Shown piece by piece: positions 57,417-64,000 of a stretch of 64,000 bases of DNA. The notes beneath the pieces were generated by a model. That model was given only the letters and a program-made list of their open reading frames with translations, was not told the DNA's origin and ran no database searches. Numbering within the stretch: position 1 is the stretch's first letter; every line of letters begins with the position of its first letter. The position numbers and the translations under genes are program-made. Origin of the DNA: Serratia liquefaciens ATCC 27592 (GTDB lineage: Bacteria > Pseudomonadota > Gammaproteobacteria > Enterobacterales > Enterobacteriaceae); NCBI RefSeq assembly GCF_000422085.1, contig NC_021741.1, positions 4,526,001-4,590,000 of the forward strand, written 5' to 3'.

Positions 57417-58829
57417 CTACGCCAGTTCAATGGCGAAATAGTTCTTGGCATTGTCGAAGCAGATGTTTTTCACCATCTCGCCCAGCAGCGCGATATCTGC
57501 CGGTGCCTCGCCGTCTGCCACCCAACGTCCCATCATCTGGCAAAGGATGCGGCGGAAGTATTCATGGCGGGTATAAGACAGGAAGCTACGACTGTCGGTC
57601 AGCATACCGACAAAGCGGCTCAACAAGCCGAGCTGCGCCAATTGCGTCATCTGACGTTGCATGCCGTCTTTCTGATCGTTGAACCACCAGCCGGAACCGA
57701 ACTGCATCTTGCCCGGCGTACCCTCTCCCTGGAAGTTACCGACCATGGTGGCGATCACTTCATTGTCACGCGGGTTGAGGCAGTACAGGATGGTCTTCGG
57801 CAGGCCCCCCTGACGCGCCTGGGCATCCAGCAGGCGTGAAAGTGGCTCCGCCAGCGGTCGGTCATTTATCGAATCAAAGCCGATATCCGGGCCGACGCTG
57901 GCCAGCATGCGGCTGTTATTATTGCGCAGCGCGCCGATGTGATATTGCTGCACCCATTCACGGCGTTGATATTCTGCCGCCAGGAACAGCAGCACCGCAC
58001 TTTTGAATTGGGCACTCTGCTCTGGCGCAGGTAGCTTGCCGCTCAGGCGCGCCGTTAAAATCGCATCCAGTGCAGCTTCATCCGCCTCTCCATAAACCAC
58101 CACGTCCAACGCATGGTCAGCCACCTTGCAGCCATGGGCAGCAAAATGATCCATGCGCTTTTTCAACGCGTCACACAGCGCGCTGAATCGACCGATATGA
58201 ATATCGGCTGCCGCTTCCAGCTTTTGCAGATAGTCATTGAAGCCCGGCGCATCGATATTAAACGCCTTGTCCGGTCGCCAGCTTGGCAACACCTTGATAT
58301 CGAAACTGCTGTCGGCGGCAATGGCTTTATGGTGGCGCAGATCGTCGACAGGATCGTCAGTGGTGCCGACCATCTTCACATTCATCTGCTGCATGATGCC
58401 GCGCGCCCTGAAATCGTCCTGCGCCAACAGGGCATTGCCGCGCTGCCAGATATCGTCCGCCGTCGCCGGGGAAAGCAGCGTGTCGGTGATACCGAACGGA
58501 CGACGCAGCTCCAGGTGGGTCCAGTGATAAAGTGGGTTACCCAGGGTATGCGGTACGGTGGCAGCCCAGGCATCGAATTTTTCACGATCGCCGGCATCGC
58601 CGGTACACAGCCGTTCTGCCACCCCGTTGGTGCGCATCGCCCGCCATTTGTAGTGGTCACCCTTAAGCCAGATTTCGTATAAATTTTTAAAACGGGTGTT
58701 CTCGGCGATCTGTTCCGGCGGCAGATGACAGTGATAGTCAAAGATCGGTTGCTCCGCCGCATAGTCATGATACAAACGCCGGGCGAATTCGCTGCCCAGC
58801 AAGAAATCTTCGTTTAAAAACGTCGCCAT
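57417..58829 (-). CDS. uxaC: Glucuronate/galacturonate isomerase
   Basis: Isomerises D-glucuronate to fructuronate and D-galacturonate to tagaturonate. 470 residues of the amidohydrolase superfamily. The metal motif FDYHCHLPP gives His33 and His35, and the uronate-isomerase blocks [23 protein letters not shown] and [14 protein letters not shown] are all present. ATG 58829 is preceded by GAGGAGCCAGCT; the frame is open to 58871. It is first in uxaCA, divergent from exuT, with ExuR-like sites in between. Confidence 0.97.
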   Translation of the reverse strand: MATFLNEDFLLGSEFARRLYHDYAAEQPIFDYHCHLPPEQIAENTRFKNLYEIWLKGDHYKWRAMRTNGVAERLCTGDAGDREKFDAWAATVPHTLGNPLYHWTHLELRRPFGITDTLLSPATADDIWQRGNALLAQDDFRARGIMQQMNVKMVGTTDDPVDDLRHHKAIAADSSFDIKVLPSWRPDKAFNIDAPGFNDYLQKLEAAADIHIGRFSALCDALKKRMDHFAAHGCKVADHALDVVVYGEADEAALDAILTARLSGKLPAPEQSAQFKSAVLLFLAAEYQRREWVQQYHIGALRNNNSRMLASVGPDIGFDSINDRPLAEPLSRLLDAQARQGGLPKTILYCLNPRDNEVIATMVGNFQGEGTPGKMQFGSGWWFNDQKDGMQRQMTQLAQLGLLSRFVGMLTDSRSFLSYTRHEYFRRILCQMMGRWVADGEAPADIALLGEMVKNICFDNAKNYFAIELA

Positions 58830-58878
58830 AGCTGGCTCCTCACCTTGCTTGCCGTTCGACACAGTGTTCAATGCGACA

Positions 58879-58896
58879 AAGTTATCACACCAATTT
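58879..58896. promoter_or_regulatory. Candidate ExuR operator near uxaC
   Basis: AAGTTATCACACCAATTT matches the palindromic consensus AAATTGGTATACCAATTT (from memory) at 13 of 18 positions, with a perfect right half ACCAATTT. It lies 50 bp upstream of uxaC. The rest of the 388-bp uxaC-exuT gap carries the two sites listed next and no gene. Confidence 0.5.
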
Positions 58897-59035
58897 TATT
58901 GGGCGTCCAGCAAAATATCGCCTTCAGCCAGGCTGCCATGACCCAGAAAAGGCCGTTTACCGGCATTTTTGCGGTCAGATAGCGCCAAAACAACCCAATC
59001 ATGCGGCAAACAGTATTGCCGAATTGAAAAATGGC

Positions 59036-59057
59036 TTTTGTGATATCACTCAACTTT
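59036..59057. promoter_or_regulatory. Possible CRP site between uxaC and exuT
   Basis: TGTGA-TATCAC-TCAAC keeps the left CRP half (TGTGA) perfectly and three of five bases of the right half. Hexuronate genes are under catabolite control in E. coli, so the site is plausible but weak. Confidence 0.35.
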
Positions 59058-59058
59058 T

Positions 59059-59076
59059 AAATCTGTATGACAAGTT
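59059..59076. promoter_or_regulatory. Candidate ExuR operator near exuT
   Basis: AAATCTGTATGACAAGTT matches AAATTGGTATACCAATTT at 13 of 18 positions. It lies 141 bp upstream of the exuT start, next to the possible CRP site. Confidence 0.45.
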
Positions 59077-59217
59077 ATTGTCTCGCCACCCAGTCGTGCT
59101 TGCGGCGGGAATACGCCGGTAATGAACAGGCCGGCGCAAATCAACGATAAAGGGATAACCCCTTAAAACGCTGTCGCCGACAGGGCGCCGCCAATTCAAG
59201 ACTGGGAGATATTTCGG

Positions 59218-60516
59218 ATGCGTAAAATTAAAGGGTTACGCTGGTACATGATCGGACTGGTGACCATCGGCACCGTGCTGGGTTACCTGACGCGTAACGC
59301 CATCGCCGTCGCCGCGCCCACGCTGGAAGACACCTTACACATCACCACGCAGCAGTATTCTTACATCGTTGCGGCCTATTCTGCCTGCTATACCCTGATG
59401 CAACCGGTGGCGGGATATGTGCTGGACGTCTTGGGTACCAAGGTCGGATACGCCATGTTCGCCATCCTGTGGGCGCTGTTTTGCATGGGCACGGCTCTGG
59501 CCAACAGTTGGGGCGGGCTGGCATTGGCGCGCGGGGCTGTGGGCATGGCGGAGGCGGCAATGATCCCCGCCGGGCTGAAGGCCAGCAGTGAGTGGTTCCC
59601 GGCCAAAGAACGTTCCATCGCCGTGGGTTACTTCAACGTCGGCTCGTCGATAGGCGGCATGCTGGCGCCGCCGCTGGTGGTCTGGGCAATCGTCGCGCAC
59701 AGTTGGGAAATGGCGTTCATCATCACCGGCGTGCTGAGCCTGATCTGGGCTGTCTGCTGGCTGATTTTCTATAAGCACCCGAAAGACCAGAAGAAACTCA
59801 GCGACGAAGAGCGCGAGTACATTCTGGGTGGGCAGGAAGCACAGCACCAAACCGGCAACGCCAAGAAAATGTCCGCCTGGCAGATTGTTCGCAACCGCCA
59901 GTTCTGGGGCATCGCGCTGCCGCGCTTTCTGGCAGAACCGGCCTGGGGCACCTTCAATGCCTGGATCCCGTTATTCATGTTCAAAGCCTACGGCTTCAAC
60001 CTGAAAGAGATCGCCATGTTCGCCTGGATGCCGATGCTGTTCGCCGATCTGGGCTGTATCGTCGGCGGTTACCTGCCACCGTTTTTCCAGAAACACTTTA
60101 AAGTGAACCTGATTGTTTCACGTAAGCTGGTGGTTACCTTGGGTGCTGTGCTGATGATTGGCCCTGGCATGATAGGCCTGTTTACCAGCCCCTATGCGGC
60201 TATCGCGCTGCTGTGCGTCGGTGGCTTTGCCCATCAGGCGCTGTCTGGTGCACTGATTACCCTGTCTTCTGACGTCTTCGGTCGCAACGAGGTGGCCACC
60301 GCCAACGGCCTGACCGGCATGGCGGCCTGGACCGCCAGTACCCTGTTTGCCCTGGTGGTCGGCGCCCTGGCGGACACACTGGGCTTCAGCCCACTGTTTG
60401 CCGCACTGTCGGTATTCGATATTCTCGGCGCCATCGTTATCTGGACCGTCCTGCAAAATCGCCCCGCTACGCAATCCGAAGAGGCAGTATTGGACCCCTC
60501 CCCCGCGCGCCATTAA
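59218..60516 (+). CDS. exuT: Hexuronate (galacturonate/glucuronate) transporter ExuT
   Basis: 432-residue major facilitator, anion:cation symporter subfamily, with 12 predicted helices. The family signature between helices 4 and 5 includes RGAVGMAEAAMIPAGLKASSEWFPAKERS (in pieces near 100-130), and the start has LTRNAIAVAAPTLEDTLHI. GGGAGATATTTCGG precedes the ATG. It is divergent from uxaCA and upstream of exuR, the E. coli order. It brings in the substrates of UxaC. Confidence 0.95.
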   Translation: MRKIKGLRWYMIGLVTIGTVLGYLTRNAIAVAAPTLEDTLHITTQQYSYIVAAYSACYTLMQPVAGYVLDVLGTKVGYAMFAILWALFCMGTALANSWGGLALARGAVGMAEAAMIPAGLKASSEWFPAKERSIAVGYFNVGSSIGGMLAPPLVVWAIVAHSWEMAFIITGVLSLIWAVCWLIFYKHPKDQKKLSDEEREYILGGQEAQHQTGNAKKMSAWQIVRNRQFWGIALPRFLAEPAWGTFNAWIPLFMFKAYGFNLKEIAMFAWMPMLFADLGCIVGGYLPPFFQKHFKVNLIVSRKLVVTLGAVLMIGPGMIGLFTSPYAAIALLCVGGFAHQALSGALITLSSDVFGRNEVATANGLTGMAAWTASTLFALVVGALADTLGFSPLFAALSVFDILGAIVIWTVLQNRPATQSEEAVLDPSPARH

Positions 60517-60575
60517 CCCCGCAGCCCGGCCATCGCGCCGGGCACTCCCCGGAGTCCACTGGCAGCTCTGCCGGA

Positions 60576-60593
60576 TAAGTGGTATAACAAATC
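60576..60593. promoter_or_regulatory. Candidate ExuR operator upstream of exuR
   Basis: TAAGTGGTATAACAAATC matches AAATTGGTATACCAATTT at 13 of 18 positions, with the central GGTATA intact. It lies 39 bp before exuR, which suggests autoregulation. Confidence 0.5.
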
Positions 60594-60632
60594 CATGGCC
60601 ATGCGCCCCTCCCTATCCAAAGAGCATTCACT

Positions 60633-61409
60633 ATGGAATTCACTGAAACCAGACGCCTGTATCAGCAACTGGCCGCCGAGCTTAAACAGCGTATCGAAAG
60701 CGGCCGATACCCGGTGGGCGATAAGCTGCCGGCCGAGCGCTACATTGCCGAAGAGATGAACGTCAGCCGTACCGTGGTGCGCGAAGCGATCATCATGCTG
60801 GAAGTGGAAGGCTACGTCGACGTACGCAAAGGCTCCGGGATCCACGTGATGTCCAACCAGCAAAAGCATCTGGTAGTGCCGGGCGACAGCATTGAATTTG
60901 CCACCGCCGGGCCGTTCGAGCTGCTGCAGGCACGCCAACTGATTGAGAGCAACATCGCCGAATTCGCCGCGACCCAGGTTACCAAGCAGGACATCGTCCA
61001 ACTGATGGAGATCCAGGAACAGGCGCGCAAGGAAGATCGCTTCCGCGACTCGCAGTGGGATCTGAAATTCCACGTGCAGGTGGCGCTGGCCACTCAGAAC
61101 ACCGCCATGGCCACCATCGTGGAAAAAATGTGGGTTCAACGGGTAAATAACCCTTATTGGATCAAGCTGCATGAGCATATCGACGATCGCTCCATCGCCA
61201 GCTGGTGCGACGACCACGATCAGATCCTCAAAGCATTGATACGTAAAGATCCTTACGCCGCCAAGTTGGCCATGTGGCAGCACCTGGAAAACACCAAGCA
61301 GATGCTGTTCAACGCCACCAGCGACGATTTTGAATATAATGCCGACCGCTACCTGTTCGCCGATAATCCGGTAGTGCATCTCGATGGCGTAGCCGCCGAA
61401 AATAAATAG
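60633..61409 (+). CDS. exuR: GntR-family repressor ExuR of hexuronate genes
   Basis: 258 residues, FadR subfamily. The winged helix-turn-helix is at about 10-70 ([40 protein letters not shown]). The C-terminal FCD ligand domain (about 95-230) carries metal-site residues such as the histidine in [11 protein letters not shown] and those in [12 protein letters not shown]. It represses exuT and uxaCA and is relieved by galacturonate/fructuronate-type inducers. It is 116 bp downstream of exuT with its own candidate operator. Confidence 0.95.
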   Translation: MEFTETRRLYQQLAAELKQRIESGRYPVGDKLPAERYIAEEMNVSRTVVREAIIMLEVEGYVDVRKGSGIHVMSNQQKHLVVPGDSIEFATAGPFELLQARQLIESNIAEFAATQVTKQDIVQLMEIQEQARKEDRFRDSQWDLKFHVQVALATQNTAMATIVEKMWVQRVNNPYWIKLHEHIDDRSIASWCDDHDQILKALIRKDPYAAKLAMWQHLENTKQMLFNATSDDFEYNADRYLFADNPVVHLDGVAAENK

Positions 61410-61594
61410 CCCAGGCGGTCAAAAATCGTCGGGTTATGTCAGGTATTGTAAAATCCGCTGAATCGATGCCTGAACGGCGATTTGCCGTGTAGTATTTCAC
61501 CGCTGGCAACGTAGATTTCCCTGTTGCCAATCGTGCTATTTTGGTAAAGTTGAGCCACTTTTTTACCCTCTGCTACGGGGCGGGACGCGAATAC

Positions 61595-62041
61595 ATGCGC
61601 TGGTTGTTTGCCATGCTTATTGCTCTTTTTTGCTGGACCGGTTCGGTCTCCGGCCAAAAGCTATGCGCGGCACCTTCCAAAGCAACCCCTACATCGCTGA
61701 GCAGTTTACCCTCGCTCTCCGATCCGCTGCTTTCCCCTTACGACCAGGTTTATCGGTCACCGGCAGAGCTGCAGCGAAAAAAGCCGGGTAAATTGCCGTT
61801 GTTATTGCCGCGGTTGCATTCCTTCTCCGGCTCGCTGTCGACCTGCGCCCAATTACCGCCGGTCTATACCCTGGCCGCAGAGCTGGGCCACCGCACCAAA
61901 CTCCCGCGCCAGAACTCACCTGCGCTCAACCGGCTTGCCCAGGTCAACTGGACGCTGCACACCCCGCAGCAGCAAAACAGGCTAGGCGGCTGGAAAGAAA
62001 GTAATATGCTTTACCGTGGCACGCTGACTTACCACTCATGA
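61595..62041 (+). CDS. Hypothetical exported protein
   Basis: Not recognised. 148 residues from ATG 61595: a signal peptide (MRWLFAMLIALFCWTGSVSG, cleavage likely near 20-22), then a serine/proline/leucine-rich mature part (SLSSLPSLSDPLLSPYD), a basic patch (ELQRKKPGKLP) and the end MLYRGTLTYHS. Two cysteines flank the middle. No membrane helix follows the signal. The frame is open from 61541; the ribosome site is poor. It stands alone between exuR and yqjA and is absent from that spot in E. coli. It may be a Serratia-restricted envelope protein, but it could be a spurious ORF. Confidence 0.5.
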   Translation: MRWLFAMLIALFCWTGSVSGQKLCAAPSKATPTSLSSLPSLSDPLLSPYDQVYRSPAELQRKKPGKLPLLLPRLHSFSGSLSTCAQLPPVYTLAAELGHRTKLPRQNSPALNRLAQVNWTLHTPQQQNRLGGWKESNMLYRGTLTYHS

Positions 62042-62180
62042 CCGGTGTCGCACCGACTAGAATCTACTAAAAAGCAACGCCGTTTCATCATTATCAGCAG
62101 CCAGCATCGCCCGCGCGCTTTCGGCCCACACTCGATCAGCCGCTGAAATAAAATAAACAATGACGTTTTAGGAACACCGG

Positions 62181-62861
62181 ATGGACATCATTAAAGAACT
62201 GTTACATGCCTTATGGCAGCAGGATTTTGAGACGCTGGCGAACCCTTCGCTGGTCTGGACCCTCTACGTGCTGCTGTTTATGATCCTGTTTTTGGAAAAC
62301 GGTCTGCTGCCGGCAGCCTTTCTGCCAGGGGATAGCCTGTTGATCCTGGTCGGCGTCCTGATCGCCAAAGGCACCATGAATTTCCCGCTCACCATCCTGA
62401 TCCTGACCGTCGCCGCCAGCCTGGGGTGCTGGGTCAGCTACATACAGGGCAAGTGGCTCGGCAATACCCGAACGGTACAGGGCTGGCTGTCGCATCTGCC
62501 GGCTCACTATCATCAACGGGCACACCAGTTGTTCCACCGCCACGGGCTTTCCGCCCTGCTGGTCGGTCGTTTCCTGGCGTTTGTCCGCACCCTGCTGCCG
62601 ACCATTGCCGGCCTGTCTGGCCTGAGCAATGCCCGCTTCCAGTTCTTTAACTGGATGAGCGGCCTGCTGTGGGTCGTGATCCTCACCTCACTGGGCTTTG
62701 CGCTGGGAAAAACTCCGGTATTTCGTAAGTATGAAGACCAGCTGATGTTCTGCCTGATGCTGTTGCCGCTGGTGCTGCTGGTCGTCGGGTTAGTCGGCTC
62801 GCTGATCGTCTTGTGGCGCAAGAAACGCGCCGACAGCCAGGACCAGGGGAAAGGGGCGTGA
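62181..62861 (+). CDS. yqjA: DedA-family membrane protein YqjA
   Basis: 226 residues. Shares the DedA core: [22 protein letters not shown] (near 37-58) and [21 protein letters not shown] (near 128-148), with the conserved arginines and the proline-rich re-entrant hairpins. In E. coli YqjA and YghB are needed for proton-motive-force-dependent processes, cell division and drug tolerance; DedA proteins have been proposed as undecaprenyl-phosphate flippases. AGGAACACCGG precedes the ATG. The stop overlaps mzrA (TGATG). Confidence 0.96.
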   Translation: MDIIKELLHALWQQDFETLANPSLVWTLYVLLFMILFLENGLLPAAFLPGDSLLILVGVLIAKGTMNFPLTILILTVAASLGCWVSYIQGKWLGNTRTVQGWLSHLPAHYHQRAHQLFHRHGLSALLVGRFLAFVRTLLPTIAGLSGLSNARFQFFNWMSGLLWVVILTSLGFALGKTPVFRKYEDQLMFCLMLLPLVLLVVGLVGSLIVLWRKKRADSQDQGKGA

Positions 62862-63232
62862 TGATCAAGCGCCCGCGCTGGCAATATGTTTTGCTGATTG
62901 CGCTCGCTTTGCTGGCACTCGCCACGCTGTTGGTGCCCTGCATGGTGCGCACCGAGAGCGAGCTACGCATTCGCGCAGGGCAGCAAGGTCTTTCGCTGCC
63001 TGACGGTTTTTATGTCTATCAACGGCTGGATCAACGCGGTATTCGCATCAAAAGCATTACTCCGGAAGGCGACGGTCTGGTGATCCGCCTGGACTCGCCG
63101 GAACAGCAGTTGCTGGCGCGCGAGGCCTTGCAAACTATTCTGCCGCCGGGGTACATCATTGCCCTGAGCGAATCCCCAGTACCTACCCATTGGGTACGTG
63201 AATTTGCACGCTCTCCCCTTAATCTGGGATAA
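62861..63232 (+). CDS. mzrA: EnvZ/OmpR modulator MzrA
   Basis: 123 residues. A single N-terminal membrane helix (YVLLIALALLALATLLVPCM, about 9-28) and a periplasmic domain (SELRIRAGQQGLSLPDGFYV; SPEQQLLAREAL). In E. coli MzrA binds EnvZ and links the Cpx and EnvZ/OmpR systems. Translation is coupled with yqjA: TGATG merges the stop and start. The frame is open upstream to 62813, inside yqjA, and that part is not used. A hairpin terminator begins at its stop. Confidence 0.92.
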   Translation: MIKRPRWQYVLLIALALLALATLLVPCMVRTESELRIRAGQQGLSLPDGFYVYQRLDQRGIRIKSITPEGDGLVIRLDSPEQQLLAREALQTILPPGYIIALSESPVPTHWVREFARSPLNLG

Positions 63233-63233
63233 T

Positions 63234-63260
63234 ACCCTTTCATATGAAAGGGTTTCCTTT
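63234..63260 (+). terminator. Terminator after mzrA
   Basis: ACCCTTTCATATGAAAGGGT is a palindromic stem with a very small loop, followed by TTCCTTT. It starts just after the mzrA stop. Confidence 0.65.
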
Positions 63261-63453
63261 CATAACACCGCCCTGTTCAATTAAGCATCAATCACCACCG
63301 AACTGTGGCGGATTCTTTGGGGTCTTCACGATTTATGGCTATGCTCAAAGTTAGCGTCAGTCAGCCACGTAAGACTCCTGTCGCACTGCCCCTGTTGGCA
63401 GTCAGGAACAGTGGATGCGTTCTAGCGCCTCCCATTAACAAGGAATTGATAGC

Positions 63454-63825
63454 ATGAAATTACGCCAATCGATGTTACTGGCTCTCCCATTCTTCGTCTT
63501 CCCGGCCCTGTCGTTTGCGGCTGAGGGCGGTTGTGCAGCCAAAGCACAAGAGATTCAAAAACAGATCGATTACGCCACCCAGCATGGCAACACTCACCGT
63601 GTTGCTGGGCTGAAAACGGCACTGAGCGAAGTGCAAACGCATTGCACCGAAGCCGGCCTGCAGGCCGATCGCCAGAAAAAAATCGATGAGAAACAAAGCA
63701 AGGTAGCCGAACGTCAGCAGGAGCTGAAAGAAGCTCAGCAGGCCGGCAATCTGGATAAAATTGCCAAGAAACAGAAAAAGCTGACTGAAGCTCAAGCCGA
63801 GCTTAAGCAAGCCCAAGCGGAATAA
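63454..63825 (+). CDS. yqjC: DUF1090 periplasmic protein YqjC
   Basis: 123 residues. A signal peptide (SMLLALPFFVFPALSFA, cleavage near 22) is followed by a short region with two cysteines (GGCAAKAQEI; THCTEAG) and a long, lysine/glutamine/glutamate-rich helix (about 75-123, e.g. KIAKKQKKLTEAQAELKQAQ) that should form a coiled coil. It belongs to the DUF1090 family; no activity is known. AAGGAATTGATAGC precedes the ATG. Its place before a yqjD-like gene matches E. coli. Confidence 0.93.
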   Translation: MKLRQSMLLALPFFVFPALSFAAEGGCAAKAQEIQKQIDYATQHGNTHRVAGLKTALSEVQTHCTEAGLQADRQKKIDEKQSKVAERQQELKEAQQAGNLDKIAKKQKKLTEAQAELKQAQAE

Positions 63826-63989
63826 TTTTTTTACACTAGCGGATTTATCGCTGAGAGCCGCACCATGCGGGATTTTTACCGTATTTGAAATGGATGCTTA
63901 GTGATATCAACTACTCATCGCCCCTTTGCTCCGGCGAAAAAATCCGCTATGTTAAAAGTCTGTCTCAGTTAACGTTAAGGAATTATCAC

Positions 63990-64000
63990 ATGGCACATGA
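63990..64000 (+). CDS. Start of a probable yqjD-like gene (partial)
   Basis: Only ATGGCACATGA is in the window (Met-Ala-His). TTAAGGAATTATCAC provides a ribosome site. In E. coli the ribosome-associated membrane protein gene yqjD follows yqjC, so that identity is inferred from position, not from sequence. Confidence 0.5.

Overview
This window is an enterobacterial chromosome segment whose gene order largely follows that of Escherichia coli between ribB and yqjD. The closest fit is Serratia. Gene content and protein sequence point there, and so do a dispersed palindromic repeat (46574-46712) of a kind I associate with Serratia and its relatives, and a decayed tail of an AAC(6')-Ic-like acetyltransferase, a chromosomal gene typical of the S. 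marcescens group. The species cannot be fixed from sequence alone. Because the aac(6') gene is only a relic here, a member outside S. marcescens proper is more likely.

Layout. (1) 1-5040: a mannose-family PTS (IIA, IIB, IIC, start of IID) follows a two-domain phosphomannose-isomerase-like gene, divergent from a LacI-family repressor; two matching palindromes lie between them. (2) 5050-19710: core genes ygiD, zupT, ribB with its FMN riboswitch, ubiK, yjeH, ygiF-glnE-hldE, ygiM, cca, uppP, folB and plsY. (3) 19880-25865: a Fur-box-preceded siderophore receptor plus two exporter-fold ABC half-transporters, sitting where E. coli carries ttd genes. (4) 25890-32605: tsaD, the rpsU-dnaG-rpoD macromolecular synthesis operon, a secreted SnoaL-like protein, mug and tRNA-Ile2(CAU). 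(5) 32750-38140: an accessory block of DUF3999 (two homopolymer frameshifts) and DUF2339, an AT-rich stretch, the aac(6') relic and an HPP membrane protein. (6) 38312-46300: yfcF, a GABA catabolic operon (gabT-gabD-transporter) with divergent gabR, and an orphan ABC-F ATPase. (7) 46400-55900: fadH, rlmG, a higBA toxin-antitoxin pair, ygjP, ygjR with an amidotransferase, alx with its manganese/pH leader, and sstT. (8) 55906-64000: the hexuronate regulon (uxaCA, exuT, exuR) with three candidate ExuR operators, an orphan exported protein, yqjA-mzrA, yqjC and the first codons of a yqjD-like gene.

How genes work together. The left PTS imports and phosphorylates an unidentified sugar, and the isomerase-like enzyme probably processes the product under LacI-type control. 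ExuT brings in galacturonate/glucuronate, UxaC and UxaA convert them toward 2-keto-3-deoxygluconate, and ExuR senses the pathway. GabT and GabD convert GABA to succinate. The receptor and ABC pair form a plausible uptake route for an iron-siderophore made elsewhere. No phage, transposase, CRISPR array or complete insertion sequence was found. The least understood parts are the DUF2339/DUF3999 pair and the short unassigned exported protein near 61600.
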